A stretch of 64,000 nt of DNA from Viridibacillus arvi (GCF_001274945.1 NZ_LILB01000009.1:1-64000), one strand, 5' to 3'. Shown: positions 1 through 8,948, counted from the stretch's first letter. Notes: a model not told the origin generated them from the letters alone. Numbers and translations: made by a program.

Positions 1-40
1 TGGGGGTTTCCCCCTGTGAGAGTAGGACGTTGCTAGGCAC
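1..40 (+). rRNA. rrf: 5S ribosomal RNA, 3' end (partial)
   Basis: The first ~40 bases read as the 3' end of a Gram-positive 5S rRNA (gggtttccccctgtgagag, then aggacgttgctaggc). A terminator follows directly, as expected at the end of an rRNA operon. The rest of the gene and the 16S/23S genes lie outside the window. Confidence 0.9.
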
Positions 41-43
41 ATT

Positions 44-78
44 AAAGCACAGCTGATTTAATCAGTTGTGCTTTTTTA
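44..78 (+). terminator. Rho-independent terminator of the rRNA operon
   Basis: Inverted repeat aaagcacagctgatt / aatcagttgtgcttt followed by a T run, directly after the 5S end. Confidence 0.88.
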
Positions 79-122
79 TATAGAAAATAGTTATAATAAA
101 TGTGGAAATTGAGGATTTTATC

Positions 123-588
123 ATGACTATTGCATTTAAAGGTTATAACAAACGATATGCGAAGTTATTTGGCAAGTATTAAATCACTGAAGAATCGATA
201 AAATTTCCTAAATCGCCATTAGCCACATATCAGTTATGTAAAACAGAAATAGATATGCATCCAATTATTGCGATTTATAATGGGGAATAGTAAGCTTCTT
301 TGTTTTGCATAATATATTAGGTGTGAAGCCATACTTAAATAACTCCAAAATAATTTTATTTGGCTATTGATCAACAGATATCTGAATCTTAGAAAAGGTT
401 ATGCAAAAGTATACTATCTTAATTATAGATGTATATTAAAGGAAAATATAACTTATTCAATAGTTCTAGCAGTTAATGTTGGAAATATAGTTGCACAGAA
501 ATTTTACAAAAAAGTAGAATTTGTGTATAAAGGTATAAGAATTCAAATTGAAAATAGTCCATCAATGCTTATGAGATTTTCGTTGTAA
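123..588 (+). pseudogene. GNAT acetyltransferase pseudogene
   Basis: Remains of one GNAT acetyltransferase spread over several frames. An ATG at 123 gives MTIAFKGYNKRYAKLFGKY and a stop. A second frame gives MHPIIAIYNGE and a stop, and a third gives SFFVLHNILGVKPYLNN. The frame open from 367 to 588 carries a GNAT-like C-terminal end (LAVNVGNIVAQKFYKKVEF), the usual beta-strand/helix pattern around the acetyl-CoA pocket. In-frame stops and at least two frameshifts make it non-functional. It sits between the rRNA operon and the tRNA cluster. Confidence 0.75.
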
Positions 589-831
589 TAGCCTTTAGGA
601 GCATGATTGATATGTGTTGGTAGTCTTACATTAGATTCTAATTAAAACGCTAAAAAACGCTTAAATAGGGCTTTTATGATAGTTAGAGTTACTGTAATAA
701 AATATAGGTATATTTAAGTGCAAAATAATTAAAACTTTTTTCCTTAAATAGCTTGAAATGTTTTAATATGCTGTTATAATAATATTTGTGTTCGACAAAA
801 GTAACATCTAAAGAAGCGATAATATTATTGT

Positions 832-906
832 TCCGAAGTAGCTCAGTGGTAGAGCAATCGGCTGTTAACCGATCGGTCGTAGGTTCGAGTCCTACCTTCG
901 GAGCCA
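832..906 (+). tRNA. tRNA-Asn (GTT)
   Basis: Complete cloverleaf: acceptor arms tccgaag/cttcgga, anticodon loop ctgttaa with GTT, T arm gtaggttcgagtcctac, CCA encoded at 904-906. First of seven tRNAs downstream of the rRNA operon. Confidence 0.95.
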
Positions 907-913
907 TTTTTAT

Positions 914-986
914 GCTTCCATAGCTCAGCAGGTAGAGTGCTTCCATGGTAAGGAAGAGGTCACCGGTTCGAGCCCGGTTGGAAGCT
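914..986 (+). tRNA. tRNA-Thr (GGT)
   Basis: Acceptor arms gcttcca/tggaagc, anticodon stem cttcc/ggaag with loop atggtaa (GGT), T loop ggttcgagcc. CCA is not encoded, since the discriminator is followed by ttca. Confidence 0.93.
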
Positions 987-1130
987 TTCAATTATTTATC
1001 AAGAAGTAGAAATATATCGAATTTTGTTTAATAAGATGAAATTTTTAATATTTTTTAAATAAAGTATTGCATTTTTATTTAAAGGATGTTAATATAATTC
1101 TTGTCCTGTTTTAAGCAGTACAGCATTCAT

Positions 1131-1205
1131 GGCCCCTTGGTCAAGCGGTTAAGACACCGCCCTTTCACGGCGGTAACACGGGTTCGAATCCCGTAGGGGT
1201 CACCA
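1131..1205 (+). tRNA. tRNA-Glu (TTC)
   Basis: Acceptor arms ggcccct/aggggtc, anticodon loop ctttcac (TTC), T arm cgggttcgaatcccg, CCA encoded. Confidence 0.95.
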
Positions 1206-1232
1206 TTTTTTAAAATTATTTTACATATCCAT

Positions 1233-1308
1233 GGAGGATTAGCTCAGCTGGGAGAGCACCTGCCTTACAAGCAGGGGGTCGGCGGTTCGATCCCGTCATC
1301 CTCCACCA
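1233..1308 (+). tRNA. tRNA-Val (TAC)
   Basis: Acceptor arms ggaggat/atcctcc, anticodon TAC in loop cttacaa, T loop ggttcgatcc, CCA encoded. Confidence 0.95.
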
Positions 1309-1319
1309 TATTTTTTTTC

Positions 1320-1403
1320 GGAGGGGTAGCGAAGAGGCTAAACGCGGCGGACTGTAAATCCGCTCCTTCGGGTTCGGCGGTTCGAATCCGTCCCCCTCCA
1401 CCA
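1320..1403 (+). tRNA. tRNA-Tyr (GTA)
   Basis: Class II tRNA with a long variable arm (ctccttcgggttcggcgg region). Acceptor arms ggagggg/cccctcc, anticodon loop ctgtaaa (GTA), CCA encoded. Confidence 0.95.
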
Positions 1404-1434
1404 TTTTTTATATAAAACATTCATTATTCATTGT

Positions 1435-1509
1435 TGGGGTATAGCCAAGCGGTAAGGCAACGGATTTTGATTCCGTCATGCCCTGGTTCGAATCCAGGTA
1501 CCCCAGCCA
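1435..1509 (+). tRNA. tRNA-Gln (TTG)
   Basis: Acceptor arms tggggta/taccccagcca, anticodon loop ttttgat (TTG), T arm ctggttcgaatccag, CCA encoded. Confidence 0.95.
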
Positions 1510-1522
1510 TTTTTAGTTTTAT

Positions 1523-1595
1523 GAGCCATTAGCTCAGTTGGTAGAGCATCTGACTTTTAATCAGAGGGTCGTAGGTTCGAATCCTACATGGCTCA
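1523..1595 (+). tRNA. tRNA-Lys (TTT)
   Basis: Acceptor arms gagccat/atggctc, anticodon stem tctga/tcaga with loop cttttaa (TTT), T arm gtaggttcgaatcctac. CCA is not encoded. Last tRNA of the cluster. Confidence 0.94.
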
Positions 1596-1612
1596 CTTTC
1601 ATATAAAATTCC

Positions 1613-1649
1613 AACCTCTTTCTACAAAGTGTAGAAAGAGGTTTTTTTT
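1613..1649 (+). terminator. Terminator after the tRNA cluster
   Basis: Perfect hairpin aacctctttctac / gtagaaagaggtt with loop aaagt, followed by eight T. Confidence 0.92.
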
Positions 1650-1837
1650 GTGGTTAATAGTATAAAAAATAAGGGATACCCCTATACACTCCAAAGGGTA
1701 TTTTTAGTAGAGTGCGTAACTTTGTACAACTACTGATAAATTTAATTTAAAGGATAGTGCAGTATTTACTTTAGTTGCAAAATGGTTCTTTATTTAAGTG
1801 TTTGATTGTTTGTATAAATATTCAGAAATTTGTGGGG

Positions 1838-1867
1838 TTGAGCCAACATGATTGTAGCATTTACAAT
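1838..1867 (+). promoter_or_regulatory. Possible sigma-A promoter of the arginase gene
   Basis: TTGAGC (1838-1843), an 18-bp spacer, then TACAAT (1862-1867), about 30 bp upstream of the arginase start. No -24/-12 SigL-type element was seen. The call rests on spacing and position only. Confidence 0.4.
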
Positions 1868-1897
1868 ATAGGTAATTCACAAAGGGGGAATAAAATA

Positions 1898-2803
1898 ATG
1901 CATAAATTAAATATTTCATTAATAGGTGTACCAATGGATCTTGGTCAAACACGTCGTGGGGTTGATATGGGACCAAGTGCAATCCGATATGCGGGCGCTG
2001 TAGAAAGATTAGAAGCAATGGGCTATGAAGTGATAGATGAGGGTGATATTCAGATTGGGGTATCTGAGCGTGAAGTATCAGTCGATACAAACTTACGAAA
2101 TTTATCAGCTGTAACTGAAGCCAGTACAAAACTTGCAAATAAAGTACATGATGTCGTTTCAGAAAATCACTTTCCACTTGTACTAGGTGGGGACCATAGT
2201 ATTGCAATAGGTACACTTGCAGGTTTATCAGATCATTATGAGAACCTAGGAGTTATTTGGTATGATGCGCATGCAGATTTGAATACAGGTGATACATCAC
2301 CATCAGGTAATATTCATGGTATGCCACTAGCTGTAAGTATTGGCCTTGGCCATGAAAAGCTTGTAAACATTCGTGATTATGCTCCAAAAGTGAAACCTGA
2401 GAATATTGTTATTATTGGTGCTCGCTCAGTGGATCCAGGTGAACGGGAATTAATAAAAGAAAAAGGTATCAAAGTGTACACGATGCATGAAATTGACAGA
2501 GAGGGTATGACTAAAGTTATTCAAGATGCAATTATTTACTTAAGAGGAAAAAATGTAGATGGATTGCATTTGTCGTTGGATTTAGATGGAATCGACCCAC
2601 TTTATACGCCGGGTGTTGGGACACCTGTTCTAGGAGGTATTACATATCGTGAGAGCCATTTAGCGATGGAGATGTTATATGAATCAGAAATGATTACCTC
2701 AGCTGAATTTGTAGAAGTAAATCCAATCCTAGATGAAAAAAACAAAACGGCTGATGTAGCAGTAGCTTTAATGGGATCGTTATTCGGTGAAAAATTAATG
2801 TAA
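1898..2803 (+). CDS. rocF: Arginase
   Basis: Cytosolic Mn-dependent arginase, hydrolysing arginine to ornithine and urea. The start chosen is ATG 1898 (MHKLNISLIGVP), preceded by aaaggggga; upstream in-frame codons lack family character. The 301-aa length is normal. The ureohydrolase metal motifs are present: GGDHS (~residues 97-101), WYDAHADLN (~121-129) and SLDLDGIDP (~225-233), which provide the His/Asp ligands of the binuclear Mn site. It has its own terminator and is transcribed alone between the tRNA cluster and sigW. Its urea product is the substrate of the urease encoded further along the window, so arginine nitrogen could be fully released as ammonia. Confidence 0.96.
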   Translation: MHKLNISLIGVPMDLGQTRRGVDMGPSAIRYAGAVERLEAMGYEVIDEGDIQIGVSEREVSVDTNLRNLSAVTEASTKLANKVHDVVSENHFPLVLGGDHSIAIGTLAGLSDHYENLGVIWYDAHADLNTGDTSPSGNIHGMPLAVSIGLGHEKLVNIRDYAPKVKPENIVIIGARSVDPGERELIKEKGIKVYTMHEIDREGMTKVIQDAIIYLRGKNVDGLHLSLDLDGIDPLYTPGVGTPVLGGITYRESHLAMEMLYESEMITSAEFVEVNPILDEKNKTADVAVALMGSLFGEKLM

Positions 2804-2805
2804 TA

Positions 2806-2836
2806 TAAAAGGACGGGAATACCCGTCCTTTTATAA
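2806..2836 (+). terminator. Terminator after rocF
   Basis: Hairpin ataaaaggacggg / cccgtccttttat with a four-base loop, three bases after the rocF stop. Confidence 0.9.
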
Positions 2837-2998
2837 TTGCCGAAAAGTGTAGGGTTTTTGAAAAATGGGAACTTATTGATAAGTAGTTTAGTCTTGAATA
2901 GAAGAGTTTCTTATGAATTTGGATCATTTTTACTTACATATTTGTTATAATTATGGAAGAAGGGTTTTTTTGTAGTTATAAAAAAACTTTCGAAAAAA

Positions 2999-3025
2999 TG
3001 AAACTTACATTATAAGCGACTCGTA
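2999..3025 (+). promoter_or_regulatory. SigW autoregulatory promoter
   Basis: TGAAAC at 2999-3004 and CGTA at 3022-3025, separated by 17 bp. The known SigW consensus is TGAAAC-N16-CGTA, so this matches with one extra spacer base. It lies ~40 bp before sigW, which is autoregulated in Bacillus. Confidence 0.75.
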
Positions 3026-3062
3026 TATAGAATAGCAGCCGCATGGGCGGAGGGAAATCACG

Positions 3063-3626
3063 ATGGACGCATTAATCAACAAGAGAATAAAACAAGTGCT
3101 GAAAGGCGATCAAAGTGCGTATTCTGATATTGTGAGCCTCTACCAGCAAAAGCTGTACCAAGTTTGTTATCGCATGCTTGGCAATCGACATGAAGCGGAA
3201 GATATAGCGCAGGAGGCATTTGTTCGTGCGTATATTAATCTTCATACTTTTGATTTGAATCGAAAATTTTCGACTTGGCTGTACCGTATAGCGACGAATT
3301 TATGTATAGACCGTATAAGGAAGAAGAAACCGGACTATTACTTAGATGCGCAAGTTGCTGGAACGGACGGTCTAGATATGTATTCTCAAATTTCTTCATC
3401 AGATAGGTTACCTGAGGAAGAAGTAGAAAGAATGGAGCTGCAGGAGCGAATTCAATACGAAATTAGCCAGTTGCCAGACAAATATCGAACAGTCATTGTC
3501 TTAAAGTATATAGAGGAATTGCCATTGCAGGAGATTAGCGAGATTTTGGATATGCCACTTGGAACAGTCAAAACTCGAATTCACAGAGGGCGTGAAGCTC
3601 TGAGAAAGCAATTAGGCAATCTGTAG
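3063..3626 (+). CDS. sigW: ECF RNA polymerase sigma factor SigW
   Basis: Extracytoplasmic-function sigma factor that redirects RNA polymerase to cell-envelope stress and antimicrobial-resistance genes. It has 187 aa, the length of B. subtilis SigW. Region 2 covers ~20-90, with the core-binding segment HEAEDIAQEAFVRAY and DNA-melting segment FSTWLYRIATNLCIDRIRKK. Region 4 covers ~130-185, with the helix-turn-helix PLQEISEILDMPLGTVKTRIH. The next gene, 13 bp downstream, encodes its anti-sigma factor. The SigW-like promoter just upstream indicates autoregulation. Confidence 0.95.
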   Translation: MDALINKRIKQVLKGDQSAYSDIVSLYQQKLYQVCYRMLGNRHEAEDIAQEAFVRAYINLHTFDLNRKFSTWLYRIATNLCIDRIRKKKPDYYLDAQVAGTDGLDMYSQISSSDRLPEEEVERMELQERIQYEISQLPDKYRTVIVLKYIEELPLQEISEILDMPLGTVKTRIHRGREALRKQLGNL

Positions 3627-3639
3627 GAGGGATTTCACT

Positions 3640-4260
3640 ATGAATGCGTGTCCAAAACATATTGGTGAATACATGCATGAATATTTAGATGGTGATATTA
3701 GTCGTGAACACGAAATCGAGCTAAAAGCACATTTGCAAAGCTGTGATAACTGTCGACAACATATGCAGGAGCTAAATAGCACAATTGCCTTTGTCAAAAG
3801 TGCTGCCGTCGTTTCAGTACCTCTGGATTTCAAGCAAAACGTTATGATTCGTCTACCTAAAGGAAGATCGGGAGCCGGTGTCCAAAGATGGCTACGTCGT
3901 CATCCTATATTCGTTGCAGCAGCAATGTTTTGTATTTTAATGAGCGCCTCACTTCTTACAGGCTTTAATGATAATAAGGAATTTTCAGTGACCAAACAGC
4001 CAAACTTAGTTGTAGAGGGGCAAACAGTCATCGTACCTGAAGGGAAGACTGTGACAGGTGATATCGTAGTGAAGAATGGAGATATCCTTGTAAAAGGTTC
4101 GGTAGATGGTAATATCACAGTGATTAATGGTCAATATATGGCTTCAACAGCAAATGTCACAGGTCAAATAGATGAGATTAATCAAGCATTTGAATGGCTT
4201 TGGTACAAAATTAAAAATGGTGGGAAAGAAATACTTTCATTTTTAGGGAAAAACGAATAG
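3640..4260 (+). CDS. rsiW: Anti-sigma-W factor RsiW
   Basis: Single-pass membrane anti-sigma factor that holds SigW inactive until cleaved by PrsW and RasP (family knowledge). The 206-aa protein has the zinc-binding anti-sigma motif His31-x3-Cys35-x2-Cys38 in its cytoplasmic N-terminus. One hydrophobic segment (~87-107, HPIFVAAAMFCILMSASLL) is followed by an extracytoplasmic domain with beta-helix-like repeats (VVKNGDILVKGSVDGNITV). It is co-transcribed with sigW (13-bp gap, good ribosome-binding site) and followed by a terminator. Confidence 0.93.
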   Translation: MNACPKHIGEYMHEYLDGDISREHEIELKAHLQSCDNCRQHMQELNSTIAFVKSAAVVSVPLDFKQNVMIRLPKGRSGAGVQRWLRRHPIFVAAAMFCILMSASLLTGFNDNKEFSVTKQPNLVVEGQTVIVPEGKTVTGDIVVKNGDILVKGSVDGNITVINGQYMASTANVTGQIDEINQAFEWLWYKIKNGGKEILSFLGKNE

Positions 4261-4268
4261 AACAAATG

Positions 4269-4297
4269 AAAAAGTCTACTGTTTGAAGTAGACTTTT
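4269..4297 (+). terminator. Terminator after sigW-rsiW
   Basis: Hairpin aaaagtctact / agtagactttt with a short loop, eight bases after the rsiW stop. Confidence 0.85.
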
Positions 4298-4328
4298 CTG
4301 TTTCATCTCAGCAAGTAAAGTAAGAGTT

Positions 4329-4338
4329 GTGCTATACT
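4329..4338 (+). promoter_or_regulatory. Possible extended -10 promoter of cdaA-cdaR-glmM
   Basis: TGTGC followed by TATACT (4333-4338) gives a TGn extended -10 element ~39 bp before the cdaA start. No convincing -35 is visible. SigW read-through could also contribute. Confidence 0.4.
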
Positions 4339-4376
4339 GAACACATATGCACTCGCTAGAAAAGTGGGGGATCCAC

Positions 4377-5219
4377 ATGTCTTTTATTAATGAAATTTCA
4401 CAATTTACCGACAATGTATGGATTAGAATGCTGATGAACATTCTAGACATTCTTTTAGTATGGTTTGTTATTTATAAAATTTTAACCTTAATAAGAGGAA
4501 CAAAAGCTGTCCAATTATTAAAGGGAATATTCGTCATCATTATTATTCGTATTATTACTGTATATGCAGGGCTAAATACATTGGGATGGATGATGCAACA
4601 GGTTATCAATTTTGGTTTCCTCGCTATTATTATCATATTCCAACCTGAGTTACGTCGAGCACTTGAACAACTTGGTCGTGGTAAGCTATTTGCCCGTAGT
4701 AATTTACAAGAAGATGAAGAGCGTACACGCTTGGTAAGCGCGATGTCAAAGTCTGTTAGTTATATGGCAAAGCGACGTATTGGAGCGCTTGTTTCAATTG
4801 AACGCGAAACAGGTTTGAATGATTATATAGAAACAGGGATTCCGATGTTCTCTGAAATTTCGTCTGAATTACTGATTAATATCTTCATACCTAATACTCC
4901 ATTACATGATGGAGCAGTAATCGTTCAAAAGAACAAGATTGCGGCTGCGGCTTGTTATTTACCATTATCAGAAAGTCCATTTATCTCGAAAGAATTAGGT
5001 ACACGTCATAGAGCCGCTATCGGTATCGGTGAAGTGACTGATGCCATAACAATTATTGTTTCAGAAGAAACAGGAGCAATTAGTTTAACGGTTAATGGAG
5101 ATTTACACCGTGACCTTTCAATCGAAGAATTTGAAGCACGTTTACGTAAAACGTGGTTTGGTCCGGAGCAAGAAGCAACAAATACCTCTAAGTGGAGCTG
5201 GAGGGGAAATAGAAAATGA
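4377..5219 (+). CDS. cdaA: Diadenylate cyclase CdaA
   Basis: Membrane-bound diadenylate cyclase making cyclic di-AMP from two ATP. The start is ATG 4377 (MSFINEIS), preceded by gtggggga; it gives 280 aa, close to the ~273 aa usual for CdaA. Three hydrophobic segments occupy the N-terminal ~90 residues. The DAC domain follows, with the catalytic DGA motif (PLHDGAVIV) and the RHR motif (GTRHRAAIG). The stop overlaps the cdaR start by 4 bp, so the two are translationally coupled. The cdaA-cdaR-glmM order is the standard Firmicute arrangement linking cyclic di-AMP to cell-wall synthesis. Confidence 0.95.
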   Translation: MSFINEISQFTDNVWIRMLMNILDILLVWFVIYKILTLIRGTKAVQLLKGIFVIIIIRIITVYAGLNTLGWMMQQVINFGFLAIIIIFQPELRRALEQLGRGKLFARSNLQEDEERTRLVSAMSKSVSYMAKRRIGALVSIERETGLNDYIETGIPMFSEISSELLINIFIPNTPLHDGAVIVQKNKIAAAACYLPLSESPFISKELGTRHRAAIGIGEVTDAITIIVSEETGAISLTVNGDLHRDLSIEEFEARLRKTWFGPEQEATNTSKWSWRGNRK

Positions 5220-6517
5220 TGGATAAATTGATTGAAAGCCCATGGTTTTTAAGAATTACAGCTCTGACATTAGCGATGCTCCTATTCTTTACTGTTCAGC
5301 CAAAAGAAAAAGATAGTTCTGATGGTTTCTCATCAGGTACACAAGCGGACGTGCTTCATAATGTACCCGTACAGGTTTACTATGATGATGAGAGTTTAAT
5401 CGTTACGGGAGTTCCAAAAACCGTAGATGTTACGATCAAGGGTCCAATGGCTATCGTTTTACAAACGAAAGCAGTGAGTGATTATACTGTATTCGTAGAT
5501 TTACGTAAGCAAACAATTGGAGAACATAAAGTAACGATTCAACATGAAAATTTTTCTGATAAGCTATCAGTACAAATAGACCCATCAACAATTGATATTT
5601 CAATTGAAGAAAGAGTCACAAGGACATTTAAAATCGATCCGGAAATTAATGAAAGACTATTAGCAGAAGACTATTACGTGAAAAGTATGACGGCGAATCC
5701 TAGCACGGTAACAGTTACTGGCGCTAAAAGTGCAGTAGATAGCATAAGCTATGTAAAAGCGACAGTTACAGGAGAGCAAGGACTAAAGAGTTCCTTTGAA
5801 CAAGAAGCGAATGTCAAAATACTAGATCGTGATATGAACAAATTAGATGTCCAAGTGAAGCCAGAGAAGATTAAAGTGAATGTTGACATTGGAGAGTATA
5901 CTAAGGAAGTACCTGTCGTCTTAAATCAAAAAGGGACGCCAGGTAAAGATATCACGATAAAGTCATTGACGCCTATAACGAGCAAGATGACTTTATTCGG
6001 ATCAAAAGCTGCTCTTGATAAAATGGAACAACTTAATGTTGATGTGGATGTATCTAAAATCAAAAACTCTGGTATCTTTAAAGTAAGTATAGATAAGCCA
6101 GAAGGCATTTCACGGTTGTCTGATGACAGCATTAAAGTCCAAGCTGTGGTTGAGAAAAACGAATCAAGTACAAATGAAGAAGCAATTAAAGATGAAAAAC
6201 AAGAGACTGATCAGGAAGAGACTTCATCAACTATAGGTTCAAAAGAATTTAAGAATGTACCTGTTGACGTTCGAAACCTAGATGAGGATTATAGTAGTAA
6301 TTTTATTACACCAAAGAACGGTTTAGTTACATTAACTGTTCAAGGTGATGAAAAAGAGTTAGCAAATCTAGATATCAATGATTTCGATTTATATATTGAA
6401 GCAGCAGATAAGCACAATGGCAATCATAAGCTACCTATTCAAGTTGATGGACCGAGAAATTTGACCTGGTCACTTTCTAATAACATCGCCAATCTTCGAA
6501 TAGAACGAATATCTTAA
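5216..6517 (+). CDS. cdaR: CdaA regulatory protein CdaR (YbbR domains)
   Basis: Membrane-anchored regulator of CdaA. An N-terminal hydrophobic helix (~10-27, WFLRITALTLAMLLFFTV) is followed by an extracytoplasmic region of YbbR repeats, recognisable by the recurring pattern VPV-x-(Y/L)...VTG-P..V-V.G. Three repeats lie within ~45-315. A low-complexity Glu/Ser/Thr-rich linker (~312-345) separates the last repeat. At 433 aa it is shorter than the B. subtilis protein (~483). It overlaps cdaA by 4 bp and precedes glmM by 47 bp. Confidence 0.92.
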   Translation: MMDKLIESPWFLRITALTLAMLLFFTVQPKEKDSSDGFSSGTQADVLHNVPVQVYYDDESLIVTGVPKTVDVTIKGPMAIVLQTKAVSDYTVFVDLRKQTIGEHKVTIQHENFSDKLSVQIDPSTIDISIEERVTRTFKIDPEINERLLAEDYYVKSMTANPSTVTVTGAKSAVDSISYVKATVTGEQGLKSSFEQEANVKILDRDMNKLDVQVKPEKIKVNVDIGEYTKEVPVVLNQKGTPGKDITIKSLTPITSKMTLFGSKAALDKMEQLNVDVDVSKIKNSGIFKVSIDKPEGISRLSDDSIKVQAVVEKNESSTNEEAIKDEKQETDQEETSSTIGSKEFKNVPVDVRNLDEDYSSNFITPKNGLVTLTVQGDEKELANLDINDFDLYIEAADKHNGNHKLPIQVDGPRNLTWSLSNNIANLRIERIS

Positions 6518-6564
6518 ACGAATTTGATTGAAGAATCGTAGATAGTTTTGAAGGAGAGAACAAA

Positions 6565-7917
6565 ATGGGTAAATATTTCGGTACAGACGGCGTCCGCGGA
6601 GTCGCCAATAGTGAGCTGACGCCTGAGTTAGCATTTAAACTCGGTCGCTTCGGTGGATACGTTTTAACGAAAGAAGCCACAGGACGTCCAAAAGTATTAA
6701 TTGGTCGTGATACACGTATATCTGGACAAATGCTTGAAGGAGCGCTTGTAGCAGGCTTGCTGTCAGTAGGAGCAGAGGTAATGCGCCTTGGTGTCATTAG
6801 CACACCTGGAGTGGCTTATTTAACACGTGTTATGAGTGGTCAAGCAGGAGTTATGATATCAGCATCTCATAACCCAGTCGCAGATAATGGTATTAAATTC
6901 TTCGGTCCAGATGGTTTTAAGCTTACTGACGAACAAGAAGCTGAAATTGAAGCCTTATTAGACCAAGAACAAGATGATCTACCGCGCCCAACAGGTGGTG
7001 ACTTAGGATCATTAAGTGATTATTTAGAAGGCGGCCAAAAGTACATTCAATACTTGAAACAGACAGTAGAAGAAGAGTTTACAGGTATTCATATTGCATT
7101 AGATTGTGCACATGGTGCAACATCTTCACTTGCAGCTCACCTATTTGCAGACTTAGAAGCAGATCTATCAACAATGGGTGCTTCACCAAACGGCTTAAAT
7201 ATTAACGAAGGTGTAGGTTCTACACATCCTGAAGAACTAGCTAAAATGGTTGTTGAAAAAGGCGCAGATGTCGGACTTGCATTTGATGGTGATGGTGACC
7301 GATTAATTGCTGTCGATGAAAAGGGTAATATCATTGACGGAGATCAAATCATGTATATTTGCGCTAAACACTTCCAGGAAAAAGGACGTTTAAACAAAGA
7401 TACAGTTGTCTCTACGGTTATGAGTAACATGGGCTTCTATAAAGGATTAGAAGAGCATGGTATGCAAAGTATCCAAACTGCAGTAGGTGATCGTTATGTT
7501 GTAGAGGCTATGCGCGAAGGGGATTATAACTTGGGCGGAGAGCAATCAGGGCATATTGTTTTCCTTGATTACAACACAACAGGTGATGGCTTACTAACAG
7601 GGTTACAACTTGTTAATGCGATGAAATCAACAGGCAAAACCTTATCTGAGCTAGCAGCGGAGATGACGATTTTCCCTCAAAAGTTAATTAATATTCGAGT
7701 AACAGATAAATACGCTGTTACAGAAAATGAAAAAGTGGCAGCAGTAATTGCTGAAGTAGAGCAAGAAATGAATGGTAATGGTCGTATCCTTGTAAGACCA
7801 TCAGGAACGGAACCATTAGTTCGAGTAATGGTTGAAGCATCAACAACTGGAAATTGTGCAGCTTATGCAGAACGAATTGCGGTTGTTGTAAAAGAAGAAA
7901 TGGGATTAACTGAATAA
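6565..7917 (+). CDS. glmM: Phosphoglucosamine mutase GlmM
   Basis: Converts glucosamine-6-phosphate to glucosamine-1-phosphate for peptidoglycan precursor UDP-GlcNAc. The 450-aa length is typical. The catalytic phosphoserine loop is [17 protein letters not shown] (~98-114), the Mg site is AFDGDGDRL (~240-248), the sugar loop is GGEQSGH (~325-331) and the phosphate-binding end is [12 protein letters not shown] (~410-421). It is the third gene of the cdaA operon and is followed by a strong terminator. GlmM is known to bind and modulate CdaA in other Firmicutes. Confidence 0.97.
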   Translation: MGKYFGTDGVRGVANSELTPELAFKLGRFGGYVLTKEATGRPKVLIGRDTRISGQMLEGALVAGLLSVGAEVMRLGVISTPGVAYLTRVMSGQAGVMISASHNPVADNGIKFFGPDGFKLTDEQEAEIEALLDQEQDDLPRPTGGDLGSLSDYLEGGQKYIQYLKQTVEEEFTGIHIALDCAHGATSSLAAHLFADLEADLSTMGASPNGLNINEGVGSTHPEELAKMVVEKGADVGLAFDGDGDRLIAVDEKGNIIDGDQIMYICAKHFQEKGRLNKDTVVSTVMSNMGFYKGLEEHGMQSIQTAVGDRYVVEAMREGDYNLGGEQSGHIVFLDYNTTGDGLLTGLQLVNAMKSTGKTLSELAAEMTIFPQKLINIRVTDKYAVTENEKVAAVIAEVEQEMNGNGRILVRPSGTEPLVRVMVEASTTGNCAAYAERIAVVVKEEMGLTE

Positions 7918-7923
7918 TAGAAG

Positions 7924-7961
7924 AAAAGGGCAAGCATATTTCAAGATGCTTGCCCTTTTTG
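7924..7961 (+). terminator. Terminator after the cdaA-cdaR-glmM operon
   Basis: Hairpin agggcaagcat / atgcttgccct followed by a T run. Confidence 0.93.
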
Positions 7962-8093
7962 TATTTTTAATCATATGCAATTAACTAACTTCTTAACCTC
8001 ATAACTCAGAGTTTATCAATGGGGTCATGTATAATGTTAAACTCGTAGAAATAGTAGACCAATCATCAGACTACGTTGAAATTAAATGTTAAT

Positions 8094-8119
8094 GTTTAAT
8101 TTACTCCAAATGTGGAATA
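8094..8119 (+). promoter_or_regulatory. SigB-like promoter of the DJ-1/PfpI stress gene
   Basis: GTTTAA (8094-8099), a 14-bp spacer, then GGAATA (8114-8119). The SigB consensus is GTTTAA-N12-15-GGGWAW. It lies ~60 bp before a gene whose B. subtilis relative, general stress protein 18, belongs to the SigB regulon. One mismatch in the -10. Confidence 0.5.
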
Positions 8120-8179
8120 GTTTTAGTGTAGGGTTGATAATGTACCCTTATTCAACAAACAACTTAGGAGTGATTGGAA

Positions 8180-8692
8180 ATGGCAAAAGTAGCAACAGTC
8201 ATAACGAATATGTTTGAAGATGTGGAATTTACGGATCCTGCAAAAGCTATGAGAGACGCTGGACATGAAGTATTTACAATTGAAAATGAAGCAGGTAATC
8301 AAGTAGAAGGTAAGCATGGTGAAAAGGTAAAAATTAATTACGCCATTGATGATGTAAAACCAGAAGATTTCGATGCATTATTTATTCCAGGTGGATTTTC
8401 ACCGGATTTACTAAGAGCTGATGACCGATTTGTCAATTTTACAAAAGCATTTATGGACGCAAGAAAACCAGTATTTGCGATATGCCATGGCCCACAATTA
8501 TTGATATCCGCGAAGACTTTAGATGGCCGTGGAGCAACTGGCTATAAATCAATTCGTGTAGATATGGAAAATGCGGGAGCGATTTATAAAGATGAGGAGG
8601 TTTTCGTTTGCCAAAATCAATTGGTAACAAGTCGTACACCTGATGACATTCCAGCATTCAATAGAGAATTGCTAAAATTATTGGATAAATAA
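8180..8692 (+). CDS. yfkM: DJ-1/PfpI family general stress protein (YfkM/GSP18-like)
   Basis: Cytosolic class-I glutamine-amidotransferase-like protein of the DJ-1/PfpI family. Relatives act as deglycases or stress-protective proteases; the exact activity is not established. The start chosen is ATG 8180 (MAKVATVITNMFEDVEF), because ttaggag is nine bases upstream; the TTG six bases earlier is too close. The 170-aa protein carries the nucleophile elbow AICHGPQ with its conserved Cys (~101) and an upstream FIPGGFSPD loop. Monocistronic, with a SigB-like promoter and its own terminator. Confidence 0.88.
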   Translation: MAKVATVITNMFEDVEFTDPAKAMRDAGHEVFTIENEAGNQVEGKHGEKVKINYAIDDVKPEDFDALFIPGGFSPDLLRADDRFVNFTKAFMDARKPVFAICHGPQLLISAKTLDGRGATGYKSIRVDMENAGAIYKDEEVFVCQNQLVTSRTPDDIPAFNRELLKLLDK

Positions 8693-8696
8693 TGAT

Positions 8697-8737
8697 GAAT
8701 CAACCGTTAATGTATATACTTTAACGGTTGATTTTTA
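8697..8737 (+). terminator. Terminator after the DJ-1 gene
   Basis: Perfect hairpin aatcaaccgttaa / ttaacggttgatt with loop tgtatatac and a T-rich tail. Confidence 0.9.
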
Positions 8738-8829
8738 TAAAAATAGGGGAACAAAAAATGCAATTTGAACGTATAATATAGTGGGAAATATTATTTTTCC
8801 TTGTAAACCTTTTCAAAGCATGTTTCTGA

Positions 8830-8858
8830 TTGACTATGAATAGTGATTTAAGTATGAT
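8830..8858 (+). promoter_or_regulatory. Sigma-A promoter of glmS
   Basis: TTGACT (8830-8835), a 17-bp spacer, TATGAT (8853-8858). It starts a ~340-nt leader that contains the glmS ribozyme. Confidence 0.75.
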
Positions 8859-8948
8859 GAAGTTGCTGCTGTATAAAGAGATAATCTTTATACTAAAATA
8901 GTAGCTGCGCAGAAGGAGGAATCAAAAGTAGCGCATAAAACAAAGGAA

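Noticed and set aside
689-1404. Minus-strand reading frames of 62-100 aa across the tRNA genes
   Set aside because: They read the complement of tRNA genes, a familiar artefact (e.g. ARTGDLFL, VEGDGFEPP).
1794-2216. 140-aa minus-strand frame opposite arginase
   Set aside because: Shadow of a conserved gene, with no ribosome site and low-complexity leucine/histidine-rich translation.
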